Below, piece by piece: positions 1 to 7,064 of a stretch of 15,121 nucleotides of DNA; the first letter of the stretch is position 1; each line of letters opens with the position of its first letter. The notes under the pieces are model-generated. The model saw only the letters and a list, made by a program, of their open reading frames with translations, was not told the origin of the DNA and made no database searches. This DNA is from DASQFY01 sp036397815 (GTDB lineage: Bacteria > Chloroflexota > Limnocylindria > QHBO01). The stretch covers positions 1 to 15,121 of the forward strand of contig DASWIE010000111.1 in the NCBI GenBank assembly GCA_036397815.1. Direction: 5' to 3'. Position numbers and translations under genes: made by a program.

Positions 1-1
1 G

Positions 2-1111
2 ACGCTGCACGTCTACAACGCCGCCGGCGCGCTCCTGGCCTATGTCGACGATCAAAACGACTCGACGGCCACCGAGCGCGCCTCGGTCCAGGTCGATGGC
101 CCGGCGCGGATCATCCTGCAGGTCAACAACTGGTTCCCGAACGGGAACCGCGACGGATACTCAGTAAGCACCCTCTTCGTCGATAACGTGGCGCCCACCG
201 TCACCGGTCGCAGTCCGGGTTACGGAGCGACCGGAGTGCCCTTGGATGGAGCGGTCACCATCGAGTTCAGCGAGGATGTCTCCGGCGTGAGCGTGGGTAG
301 CGTCCAGCTCCGCGACGCGGGCGGGAACATCGTTCCGGCCTCGGTCACCTACGACGCCGCCGCGCTGCGGGCGACACTGCAACCGAACGCCATCCTGGCC
401 GGCGAGGCCGGCTACAGCGTGGCACTGAACGCTGCGATCGCCGACGGTGGCGGCAACCCACTGTCACCGGAGAGCTGGAGCTTCGTCACCGGAAAGGGCA
501 CCGTCGCCCGCCTTGCCGGCGCCGATCGCTACGCCACCGCGGCGGCGGTCAGTTCCTCTGGCTTCCTTCCCGGCGTGCCCGTCGCCTACGTCGCCACCGG
601 CGCCAACTTCCCCGATGCCCTGGCTGCCGGACCGGTGGCCGCGCGCGCCGGTGGCCCGATCCTGCTGGTCACCCGCGACGGGGTCCCCGCCCCGACCGCC
701 GCCGAGCTTGCCCGCCTGCGCCCCGGCCTGATCGTGGTGCTGGGCGGCACGGGGGTGATCAGCGAAGCGGTGGCCGCCGGGCTGCGCGGCTACGCCACCA
801 GCGGCACCGTCGCCCGCCTTGCCGGCGCCGATCGCTACGCCACCGCGGCGGCGGTCAGTTCGAGCCGCTGGCCGGCGGATGTCCCTTCGACCGTCTTCGT
901 CGCGACCGGGCTGAACTTCGCCGACGCGCTGGCGGCGGTCCCGCTTGCCGGCGCACTGGACGTCCCGCTGCTCCTCACCAATCCGACATCGCTCTCCGCG
1001 GCGACCGCCTCAGAGCTGCGCCGCCTGAACCCGACGCAGGTGATCATCCTGGGCGCGGGAGGTGCGGTCAGCGACGCGGTGGGCGCCCAGATCAGCGCGC
1101 TCTGGGACTGA
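2..1111 (+). CDS. CWB2 cell-wall-binding surface protein, 3' part (5' end outside window)
   Basis: The frame is open from base 2 to the TGA at 1109-1111, giving 369 visible residues with the start outside the window. Visible residues 1-60 are beta-rich and resemble a bacterial pre-peptidase C-terminal (PPC-like) domain (tentative). Residues 63-163 form an Ig-like module of the Big_5/SbsA type (APTVTGRSPG, FSEDV, a SWSFVTG end). Two CWB2 repeats follow, from about residues 166 and 268, each opening with the hallmark RLAGADRYATAAAVSS and containing a FPDALAA or FADALAA motif. The second repeat runs to the C-terminus. CWB2 modules are known to hold Gram-positive surface proteins non-covalently on anionic wall polymers, usually as three modules; only two are present here. 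The missing N-terminus could be a peptidase or another adhesin domain. Family identification is firm; the cargo function is unknown. A GTG at 188 would start inside the protein and is not a credible start. Confidence 0.9.
   Translation, partial: TLHVYNAAGALLAYVDDQNDSTATERASVQVDGPARIILQVNNWFPNGNRDGYSVSTLFVDNVAPTVTGRSPGYGATGVPLDGAVTIEFSEDVSGVSVGSVQLRDAGGNIVPASVTYDAAALRATLQPNAILAGEAGYSVALNAAIADGGGNPLSPESWSFVTGKGTVARLAGADRYATAAAVSSSGFLPGVPVAYVATGANFPDALAAGPVAARAGGPILLVTRDGVPAPTAAELARLRPGLIVVLGGTGVISEAVAAGLRGYATSGTVARLAGADRYATAAAVSSSRWPADVPSTVFVATGLNFADALAAVPLAGALDVPLLLTNPTSLSAATASELRRLNPTQVIILGAGGAVSDAVGAQISALWD
497..555 (+). repeat. Exact 59-bp direct repeat, copy 1 (start of first CWB2 repeat)
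   Basis: This stretch is identical base for base to 803-861, in the same codon phase (offset 306 bp, 102 codons). It encodes the GTVARLAGADRYATAA segment of the first CWB2 repeat. The rest of the two repeats has diverged strongly, so identity limited to the module head suggests recent duplication or gene conversion. Confidence 0.95.
803..861 (+). repeat. Exact 59-bp direct repeat, copy 2 (start of second CWB2 repeat)
   Basis: This is the second copy of the 497-555 sequence, heading the second CWB2 repeat. The flanking bases differ at once on both sides (g versus c before, c versus g after), so the exact match is 59 bp. Confidence 0.95.
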
Positions 1112-1127
1112 CCGAGGCCGCCCTCGG
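1112..1127 (+). terminator. Short GC hairpin after the CWB2 gene
   Basis: CCGAGG (1112-1117) pairs with CCTCGG (1122-1127) around a four-base loop, starting directly after the stop codon. No T-run follows, so it would be a weak or non-canonical terminator. It may simply separate the CWB2 gene from the following operon. Confidence 0.4.
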
Positions 1128-1128
1128 C

Positions 1129-1134
1129 TAGAAT
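1129..1134 (+). promoter_or_regulatory. Candidate -10 element (TAGAAT) for the wbp operon
   Basis: TAGAAT fits the TANNNT -10 pattern and lies 28 bases before the wbpD ATG, with the Shine-Dalgarno sequence in between. No good -35 is visible; CTGACC at 1108-1113 leaves only a 15-base spacer. Related TAGNAT words precede the other transcription units in the window. Confidence 0.4.
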
Positions 1135-1145
1135 CGTGCGCGGCC

Positions 1146-1152
1146 AAGGAGG
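1146..1152 (+). promoter_or_regulatory. Strong Shine-Dalgarno AAGGAGG that sets the wbpD start
   Basis: AAGGAGG ends four bases before the ATG at 1157. It favours this ATG over an in-frame GTG at 1136, which would place the ribosome site inside the coding region. Confidence 0.75.
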
Positions 1153-1156
1153 TCGC

Positions 1157-1753
1157 ATGTCCGAGCGCCCAGCGCGCATCCATCCCACCGCCGACGTCGC
1201 GGCCACCGCACAGATCGGCCCCGGCACCGACATCTGGAACCAGGCTCAGGTGCGCGAGGACGCGCACATCGGGGCTGGCTGCGTCATCGGCAAGAACGTC
1301 TACGTCGACGTGGCGGTGGTCGTCGGTGACAACGTGAAGATCCAGAACAACAGCAGCCTCTACCGTGGGGTGACCGTGGAGGACGGCGTCTTCATCGGTC
1401 CGCACGTCTGCTTCACCAACGACCGGCTGCCCCGTGCGGTGAACCGAGACGGCTCGCCCAAGACCGAGGCGGACTGGGAGGTCTCGCCGATCGTGGTGCG
1501 TCGCGGCGCGGCGGTCGGCGCGAACAGCACGATCCTGGCGGGCATCAGCATCGGGCGCTGGGCGCTCATCGGATCGGGAGCGGTGGTGACGCGAGACGTC
1601 GCCGACTATGAGCTGGTGGTCGGCAACCCGGCACGCAGGATCGGGAGCGCGTGCCCCTGCGGCCAGCCGCTGCCCGACGCGCCGGACGGCACCGCGTTCA
1701 GCGGAGGGTGCCCGCGCTGCGGCGAGCCGTTCCCGCCGGAGCACGGCGCGTGA
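1157..1753 (+). CDS. wbpD: WbpD/WlbB-type sugar N-acetyltransferase (left-handed beta-helix)
   Basis: A 198-residue hexapeptide-repeat acyltransferase. Residues 8-165 hold imperfect hexapeptide turns (IHPTADVAATAQIG, HIGAGCVIGKN, VTVEDGVFIGPH, SPIVVRRGAAVGANSTI) and the family's long loop CFTNDRLPRAVNRDG. By family and context it would transfer acetyl from acetyl-CoA to the 3-amino group of a UDP-2-acetamido-3-amino-uronate in the cytosol. The C-terminal 33 residues carry CPCG (C166, C168) and CPRCG (C185, C188), a probable small zinc ribbon seen in some relatives. The ATG at 1157 is chosen for its AAGGAGG. It overlaps the next gene by 4 bp. Its place among wbpI, wbpE, wbpB and wbpA homologues strongly supports WbpD over a generic acetyltransferase. 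Confidence 0.88.
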   Translation: MSERPARIHPTADVAATAQIGPGTDIWNQAQVREDAHIGAGCVIGKNVYVDVAVVVGDNVKIQNNSSLYRGVTVEDGVFIGPHVCFTNDRLPRAVNRDGSPKTEADWEVSPIVVRRGAAVGANSTILAGISIGRWALIGSGAVVTRDVADYELVVGNPARRIGSACPCGQPLPDAPDGTAFSGGCPRCGEPFPPEHGA

Positions 1754-2886
1754 AGGTTCTGAGCGTGGTCGGCGCGCGACCGCAGTTCGTGAAGGCCGCG
1801 CCGGTGAGCCGCATCCTGCGGGAGAACCACACCGAGCTGCTGGTGCACACCGGCCAGCACTACGACGACGCCATGAGCGCGGCCTTCTTCCGCGATCTGG
1901 AGATGCCGGAGCCCGACGTGAACCTGGAGGTGGGGAGCGGCAGGCACGGCGCCCAGACGGCCGCCATGATGCTTCGTCTCGAGCCGGTGATGCTGGAGCA
2001 CGAGCCGGACGGCGTGCTGCTCTACGGCGACACGAACTCGACCCTCGCCGCCGCGGTGGTGGCCTGCAAGGTGGCGTACGGGGATGGGCCACGTCCCTGG
2101 ATCGCGCACGTCGAGGCCGGCCTGCGCTCCCACAACCTCGCGATGCCCGAGGAGCGGAATCGGATCGTGGCCGACCATCTCTCCGACCTGCTGCTGGCCC
2201 CCACCCGGGCCGCCATGGAGCACCTGGATCGCGAAGGGCTGGCGGACCGAGCCGAGCTGGCCGGCGACGTCATGGTCGACGCGTTCCGCTGGGCGAGCGC
2301 GAGGGCGGAGGATCACGCTCCGGAGGTCGCTCGCACTCGGCCCGGATACGTGCTGGCAACCCTCCACCGGCCGGAGAACGTCGACGACCCCGCCCGCCTG
2401 GCAACCTGGCTGGCGGCGCTGGCCGTCGACCGCCCGGTGATCCTTCCGTTGCACCCGCGAACGCGATCGACCCTGGCCTCGGCGGGTCTGCAGCTGCCCG
2501 GCAACGTGACCGTCATCGGGCCGGTCGGCTACCTCGAGATGGTTGCCCTGGAGCTGAACGCAACGGCGATCGCCACCGACTCTGGCGGCGTGCAGAAGGA
2601 GGCGTACCTCGCGGGCGTCCCGTGCATCACGCTTCGCTTCGAGACGGAGTGGGTGGAGACGGTGGCGGCCGGCTGGAACCGGCTGGCCGGCACCGACCCG
2701 TCGGGCCTGGGCGCCGCTCTGGCAGACTCCGGATTCATGGACCGATCCAGGCCACGGCCCGACCTGTACGGCGACGGAAATGCCGCCCGGCGGATCGTGG
2801 CGGCACTCGAGCGACTTGACGAGGGCCATCCTCATCGGGTCGCGACCGAACCCACGCCGCAGACAACGGAGGCAACCGCATCGTGA
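1750..2886 (+). CDS. wecB: Non-hydrolysing UDP-GlcNAc 2-epimerase family protein (WecB/WbpI)
   Basis: A 378-residue enzyme of the usual WecB length. Family motifs are VVGARPQFVKAAP (7-18), HTGQHYDDAMS (33-43), YGDTNSTLAAA (D94), HVEAGLRS (E122), MPEERNR (E134, E135), TLHRPENVDD (H206), LPLHPRTR and TDSGGVQKEA (277-285). WecB proteins epimerise C2 of a UDP-2-acetamido sugar through a 2-acetamidoglucal intermediate. The segment TEWVETVAAGWNRL (299-312) resembles the WbpI-type epimerases more than the TTERPE form of classical WecB, and the operon points to UDP-2,3-diacetamido-glucuronate as substrate (WbpI role). The residue before ETEW is F297, where I recall acidic D in relatives. The GTG start at 1750 overlaps the wbpD stop (GTGA), with GGAG at 1738-1741 as ribosome site. 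Fold and reaction class are near certain; the exact substrate is inferred. Confidence 0.92.
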   Translation: MKVLSVVGARPQFVKAAPVSRILRENHTELLVHTGQHYDDAMSAAFFRDLEMPEPDVNLEVGSGRHGAQTAAMMLRLEPVMLEHEPDGVLLYGDTNSTLAAAVVACKVAYGDGPRPWIAHVEAGLRSHNLAMPEERNRIVADHLSDLLLAPTRAAMEHLDREGLADRAELAGDVMVDAFRWASARAEDHAPEVARTRPGYVLATLHRPENVDDPARLATWLAALAVDRPVILPLHPRTRSTLASAGLQLPGNVTVIGPVGYLEMVALELNATAIATDSGGVQKEAYLAGVPCITLRFETEWVETVAAGWNRLAGTDPSGLGAALADSGFMDRSRPRPDLYGDGNAARRIVAALERLDEGHPHRVATEPTPQTTEATAS

Positions 2887-3986
2887 TTCCCATCGCTCGC
2901 CCCCAGATGGGGGAGGAGGAGAAGGAGCTCGTCTGGAGCGCGCTGAGCTCCGGCACCCTGGCCCAGGGTCCTCGGGTACAGGAGCTTGAGGAGCGCTTCG
3001 CCGCGTTCATCGGCGTGGCGCATGCGGTGGCCACCAGCTCGGGCACCACCGCCCTGCATCTCGCCCTGCTCGGCTACGGGATCGGCGCAGGGGACGAGGT
3101 GATCACCGTGCCCTTCACGTTCATCGCCAGCGCGAACAGCATCGTCTACACCGGCGCGCGCCCCGTCTTCGTGGACGTCGAGGAGTCGACCTTCAACATC
3201 GACGCGTCGCAGGTGGAGGCCGCCATCACGCCCCGCACCAGGGCGATCATGCCGGTCAGCCTGTATGGGCAGCCGGCCGACATGCCGGCCCTTGCCGCGA
3301 TCGCCGAGCGGCGTGGCCTGGCCCTGGTGGAGGATGCCGCGCAGTCGCACGGGGCGACGGTCGGCGATCGCAAGAGCGGGACCTGGGGGGCGGGCTGCTT
3401 CAGCTTCTACCCGACCAAGAACATGACCACCGGCGAGGGCGGCATGATCACGACCGCGGACGCGGAGCTGGCGGACCGGGTGCGCCTCATGCGCGAGCAC
3501 GGCATGAAGGTCCGCTACCACCACGACACGCTCGGCTACAACTTCCGAATGACCGATATCCACGCCAGCATCGGCCTCGCCCAGCTGCCGAAGCTGGCCG
3601 CCGGCAATGCGCGCCGTCGAGTGATCGCGGCACGCTACGACGCCGAGCTGGACGGGGTGATCACGCCGGCCGTGCGTCCCGGCGTCACGCACGTCTACCA
3701 CCAGTACACGATCCGCGTCGCCCGCCGCGACGAGTTCGCCGACCGGCTCCGCGAACGCGGAGTGGGGACGGGCATCTATTACCCGATCCCGGTCCACCGC
3801 CAGAAGCCCTTCGAGGCGCTCGGCTACGGGGACCAGCGCTTCCCTGTCACCGATCGCCTGACCGAACAGGTGCTCTCAATCCCGGTTCATCCGTCGCTGA
3901 CCGATGCCGAGGTGTCCACCGTGATCGACGCGGTCAACGCCGTCGCGGCCGAGCTGGGCCCGATCTCCGCCGGGGTGTCCGCGTGA
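2883..3986 (+). CDS. wbpE: PLP-dependent sugar aminotransferase, DegT/DnrJ/EryC1/StrS family (WbpE-like)
   Basis: A 367-residue fold-type I aminotransferase. The PLP lysine is K179 in CFSFYPTKNMTTGEGGM. Other hallmarks are ATSSGTTALHLAL (phosphate site, 50-62), PFTFIASANSI, FVDVEESTFNID, PVSLYGQPADM and VEDAAQSHGA (149-158), plus the C-terminal YYPIPVHRQKPF and LSIPVHPSLTD. WbpE homologues move an amino group from glutamate to the 3-keto group of UDP-2-acetamido-3-keto-glucuronate, made by the neighbouring WbpB-like oxidase. The GTG start at 2883 overlaps the epimerase stop (GTGA) and is served by GGAGG at 2868-2872. The family is certain; the 3-amino-uronate assignment rests on the operon. 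Confidence 0.92.
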   Translation: MIPIARPQMGEEEKELVWSALSSGTLAQGPRVQELEERFAAFIGVAHAVATSSGTTALHLALLGYGIGAGDEVITVPFTFIASANSIVYTGARPVFVDVEESTFNIDASQVEAAITPRTRAIMPVSLYGQPADMPALAAIAERRGLALVEDAAQSHGATVGDRKSGTWGAGCFSFYPTKNMTTGEGGMITTADAELADRVRLMREHGMKVRYHHDTLGYNFRMTDIHASIGLAQLPKLAAGNARRRVIAARYDAELDGVITPAVRPGVTHVYHQYTIRVARRDEFADRLRERGVGTGIYYPIPVHRQKPFEALGYGDQRFPVTDRLTEQVLSIPVHPSLTDAEVSTVIDAVNAVAAELGPISAGVSA

Positions 3987-4996
3987 CCGATGCCCCGGCG
4001 CGCCCGATGCGCGCCGGCGTGGTGGGGCTCGGCACCATGGGACGCAACCACGTCCGGGTCTGGGACGAGGCCGTCGACGGCGTCGATCTGGTCGCCGTGG
4101 CGGATCCGGATCCCGAGGCGCTGCGTCGCGCCACGCACGGTCGCAGCGCGATCCGTGGCTTCGCGGACGCGGCCGAGATGTTCGCGGCCGAGCAGCTCGA
4201 CCTGGTGAGCATCGTCGCGCCCACCTCGCTCCACATGCAGACCGCGCTGGCGGCCCTCGCCGCCGGCGCCCACGTGCTGGTCGAGAAGCCGATCGCCGCA
4301 ACTCGTCCGGAGGCGGAGCGCATGATCGCGGCCGCCGCGGATGCCGGCCGCCTCCTGACGGTCGGGCACATCGAGCGCTTCAATCCCGCGATCCGTGAGC
4401 TGCGGCAGCGGCTGGCCGCCGGCGAGCTGGGACGTATCTTTCAGATCCACGCGACCCGGCTCGGCCCCTTTCCGGCGCGCATCCGGGACGTGGGCGTGGT
4501 GGTCGACCTGGCCCCACACGACCTGGACGTGATGCGCTTCCTGCTCGGCTCGGATCCGGTCCGGCTCTACGCCGAGACGGAGCGGCGGATCCACACCGAG
4601 CACGAGGATCTCTTCGTTGGGGTCATGAAATTCGCGAACGGGGCGGTGGGCGTGCTCGACATCAACTGGCTCACGCCGACGAAGCGCCGCACCCTGTCGG
4701 TGACCGGGGAACGGGGCATGTACGTCGCCGACTACCTGGACCAGGACCTGGTCTTCTACGCCAACCCGGCCGACGATTCGGTGGCCGAGGGCGAGATGGT
4801 GCGACGCCACGTGGAGCGCCGTGAGCCCCTCGCCATCGAGCTGGAGGAGTTCGCCCGCGCCGTCCGCGACGGCGGTCCGGCTCCGGTCGACCCGCGTGAG
4901 GCGATGATCGCCCTCCTGCTCGCGCGCACCATGGTCGAGGCCGCCAGCTCCGGCAAGGTCGTCAGCGGCGCCGCGCTGCGGGAGGTGCTGGCGTGA
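3983..4996 (+). CDS. wbpB: Gfo/Idh/MocA-family NAD-dependent sugar 3-dehydrogenase (WbpB-like)
   Basis: A 337-residue oxidoreductase. The N-terminal Rossmann domain has VVGLGTMGRNH (13-23) and a hydrophobic strand ending VAVADPD. The family EKP motif is at 101-103, GHIERFNP at 128-135 and the H179-D180 pair in VDLAPHDLDVM. The C-terminal half is the usual open-faced beta-sheet domain. WbpB oxidises the 3-hydroxyl of UDP-GlcNAcA to a ketone with NAD and is coupled in vivo to the aminotransferase WbpE, encoded just upstream. GHIERFNP is typical of this sugar-nucleotide branch. The GTG start at 3983 overlaps wbpE by 4 bp, with only a weak GGGG-type ribosome site, so translational coupling is likely. 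An inositol or other sugar dehydrogenase would be the alternative if the gene stood alone. Confidence 0.88.
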   Translation: MTDAPARPMRAGVVGLGTMGRNHVRVWDEAVDGVDLVAVADPDPEALRRATHGRSAIRGFADAAEMFAAEQLDLVSIVAPTSLHMQTALAALAAGAHVLVEKPIAATRPEAERMIAAAADAGRLLTVGHIERFNPAIRELRQRLAAGELGRIFQIHATRLGPFPARIRDVGVVVDLAPHDLDVMRFLLGSDPVRLYAETERRIHTEHEDLFVGVMKFANGAVGVLDINWLTPTKRRTLSVTGERGMYVADYLDQDLVFYANPADDSVAEGEMVRRHVERREPLAIELEEFARAVRDGGPAPVDPREAMIALLLARTMVEAASSGKVVSGAALREVLA

Positions 4997-6267
4997 TCGT
5001 CGCGGTGGTCGGGCTGGGGCATATCGGTCTCCCGCTGGCGGTGCAATACGCCAGCCGAGGCCATCGCGTCATCGGCTGCGACGTGGACGCGCGCATCGTG
5101 AACGCCATCAACGCCGGCACGTCGCCCCACGATGACGAGCCGGCGCTGATCGAGCGTGTGCCCCAGCTCGTGGCGGACGGCCTGCTGCAGGCCACCACCG
5201 ACGATGCGGAGGGCGTGCGCCAGGCCGATGTGGTCGTGGTCATCGTGCCGGTCGTCGTGGACGCGGCGCGCGAGATCGACTTCGGCCCGATCGACGCCGC
5301 GACCCGTGACATCGCGCGTGGCCTCAAGCCGGAGACGCTGGTCGTCTACGAGACGACCCTGCCGGTCGGGACCACCCGCGATCGGTTCGGGCCGCAGCTC
5401 GAGGCGGGGAGCGGCCTGACCCTGGACCGCGACCTGTTCCTGGCCTTCTCGCCGGAGCGGGTGCTGGTTGGCCGCGTCCTGCTCGACCTGCGCCGCTACC
5501 CGAAGATCGTGGGTGGCACCAGCGGGGAGAGCGCGCGCCGCGCGGTCGAGTTCTACCGGGCGGTGCTCGACGAGGGCACGGAGGTCCGCGCCGTCGCCAA
5601 CGCCGAGACGGCCGAGATGACGAAGCTGGCCGAGACCACCTACCGCGACGTGAACATCGCGCTCGCCAACGAGTACGCGCGCTACGCGGCGAAGCGGGGG
5701 ATCGACGTGCTCGAGGTGATCGGGGCCGCGAACTCGCAGCCCTACAGCCACATCCACGCGCCTGGCGTCGGGGTCGGCGGGCACTGCATCCCGGTCTACC
5801 CCCATTTCCTGTTCAACGCCGAGCCCGACCTGCGCCTGCCCCCGCTGGCGCGCGCGATCAACGAGGAGATGGGCCGCTGGACGGTCGACCTGGTGCGGGA
5901 GCGGCTGGGGCCGCTCACCGGCGTCCCCGTGCTGGTGCTGGGCGTCGCCTATCGCGCCGACGTGCGCGAGGACGCCTTCAGCTCCGCCTTCCGCCTGCGC
6001 GACGAGCTGCGTGACGCCGGCGCGACCGTGTTCGGGCACGATCCGTACTTCGATGCCGATCACCTGCGGAAGCTTGGCTTCGAGCCCTACGACCTTGATG
6101 CGCCGGCGCCCATCCGCGCGGCGATCGTTCAGGCCGGGCACGAGGCCTACCGAAACCTCGACCTGGCCACGATTCCCGGCCTGGAGCTGCTGGTCGACGG
6201 CCGCAACGTCCTCGACCGCGTGGCGGTGACGGCGGCCGGCGTGGCCTACGCCGGCATCGGTCGCTGA
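4993..6267 (+). CDS. wbpA: UDP-glucose/GDP-mannose dehydrogenase family (WbpA/WecC-type UDP-GlcNAc 6-dehydrogenase)
   Basis: A 424-residue NAD-dependent four-electron dehydrogenase. The N-terminal Rossmann motif is VVGLGHIGLPLA (5-16) with acidic D30 at the end of strand 2. YETTLPVGTT (119-128), FSPERVLVG (152-160), EMTKLAETTYRDVNIA (K211, N221) and GVGVGGHCIPVYP (nucleophile C265) mark the catalytic core. The C-terminal UDP-binding domain begins near LVLGVAYRADVREDA. These enzymes oxidise C6 of a UDP-sugar to the carboxylate. Lacking an obvious UDP-glucose context, and sitting with four wbp-type genes, it most likely makes UDP-GlcNAcA, the first intermediate of the pathway. The GTG at 4993 overlaps wbpB by 4 bp and has GGAGG at 4981-4985. 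UDP-ManNAc dehydrogenase (WecC) is the closest alternative. Confidence 0.9.
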   Translation: MIVAVVGLGHIGLPLAVQYASRGHRVIGCDVDARIVNAINAGTSPHDDEPALIERVPQLVADGLLQATTDDAEGVRQADVVVVIVPVVVDAAREIDFGPIDAATRDIARGLKPETLVVYETTLPVGTTRDRFGPQLEAGSGLTLDRDLFLAFSPERVLVGRVLLDLRRYPKIVGGTSGESARRAVEFYRAVLDEGTEVRAVANAETAEMTKLAETTYRDVNIALANEYARYAAKRGIDVLEVIGAANSQPYSHIHAPGVGVGGHCIPVYPHFLFNAEPDLRLPPLARAINEEMGRWTVDLVRERLGPLTGVPVLVLGVAYRADVREDAFSSAFRLRDELRDAGATVFGHDPYFDADHLRKLGFEPYDLDAPAPIRAAIVQAGHEAYRNLDLATIPGLELLVDGRNVLDRVAVTAAGVAYAGIGR

Positions 6268-6271
6268 GCAC

Positions 6272-7033
6272 GTGGACACGCCTCGCGTAGGCCTGGCCGT
6301 CGGCCGTGGGGTGTGCGTGGTGCTGCCAACCTACAACGAGCGCGAGAACCTCGAGCCGGTCGCGGCCGCCATCCTGGAGGCCCTGCCGGAGGCGCACCTC
6401 CTGGTGGTCGACGACAACTCGCCGGACGGCACCGGCCAGCTGGCGGACACGCTGGCCGCAACCGATTCGCGCATCCAGGTCCTCCATCGAGAAGCCAAGG
6501 AGGGGCTCGGCGTCGCGTACCGGCAGGGCTTCCGCTGGGCCCTGGATCGGCCCGACGTGCGTGCCGTGGTGCAGATGGACGCCGACTTCAGCCACGACCC
6601 GCGCGATCTGCCGCGGCTGGTCGCCCCGCTCATGCTCGACTGCGAGCTCACACTGGGAACGCGATGGCTTCGCGGCGGAGGGACGGTCGGCTGGCCGTGG
6701 CGGAGACGCCTGATCAGCCGCGCGGGCACGGTCTTCGCCCGCACGGTGCTGCTGCTCCCGTACCGTGACCTGACGGGCGGCTTCAAGGCGTGGCGGCGCG
6801 AGCTGCTGGAGGCGATCCGGCTGCGCGAGGCGAACGCGAGTGGCTACGGCTTCCAGATCGAGATGACCTGGTGGGCGCATCGGCGCGGCGCGCGGATCCA
6901 GCAGGTGCCGATCATCTTTCGCGAGCGGGTGGCCGGCCGATCGAAGATGAGCGGCGGCATCGTCCGGGAGGCGCTCCTGCTCGTCATCAAGCTGCGATGG
7001 AGAGCGATCGCCGAGGCGCTGGGACCGAGGTGA
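6272..7033 (+). CDS. Polyprenyl-phosphate mannose synthase (DPM1-like GT2)
   Basis: A 253-residue family-2 glycosyltransferase without membrane segments. GT-A motifs are VVLPTYNERENLEPV, DDNSPDGTG, the metal-binding QMDADFSHDP, then TGGFKAWRRELL, ASGYGFQIEMTWW and VPIIFRERVAGRSKMS, all typical of dolichol/polyprenol-phosphate mannose synthases. It should transfer mannose (possibly glucose) from a nucleotide sugar to polyprenyl phosphate at the inner membrane face. The product is the donor used by GT-C enzymes such as the GT39-like protein at 11192-12643. It starts at GTG 6272, four bases after wbpA, so it probably ends the same transcript. No clear Shine-Dalgarno sequence is visible, which leaves a later in-frame GTG (near 6311) possible, though it would cut into the first strand. 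Confidence 0.87.
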   Translation: MDTPRVGLAVGRGVCVVLPTYNERENLEPVAAAILEALPEAHLLVVDDNSPDGTGQLADTLAATDSRIQVLHREAKEGLGVAYRQGFRWALDRPDVRAVVQMDADFSHDPRDLPRLVAPLMLDCELTLGTRWLRGGGTVGWPWRRRLISRAGTVFARTVLLLPYRDLTGGFKAWRRELLEAIRLREANASGYGFQIEMTWWAHRRGARIQQVPIIFRERVAGRSKMSGGIVREALLLVIKLRWRAIAEALGPR

Positions 7034-7039
7034 CGGCGG

Positions 7040-7064
7040 CCGCCCCGCCGTTGGCGTGGGGCGG
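7040..7064 (+). terminator. GC-rich hairpin after the wbp/GT2 unit
   Basis: CCGCCCC (7040-7046) pairs with GGGGCGG (7058-7064), and GCC (7047-7049) with GGC (7053-7055), around a GTT loop with a two-base GT bulge. It begins six bases after the GT2 stop. There is no T-tract, so terminator activity is an inference. Confidence 0.5.

Noticed and set aside
1136..1156. Earlier GTG start for wbpD
   Set aside because: It would place the strong AAGGAGG inside the gene; the ATG at 1157 is correctly spaced from it.
1010..2092. 360-codon minus-strand frame across wbpD and wecB
   Set aside because: Arg/Pro/Ala-rich antisense frame over two well-identified genes.
4756..6279. 507-codon open frame on the minus strand across wbpA
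   Set aside because: It is antisense to a gene with full catalytic motifs; its His/Arg/Val/Gly-rich product is typical of a mirror frame in GC-rich DNA and shows no domain.
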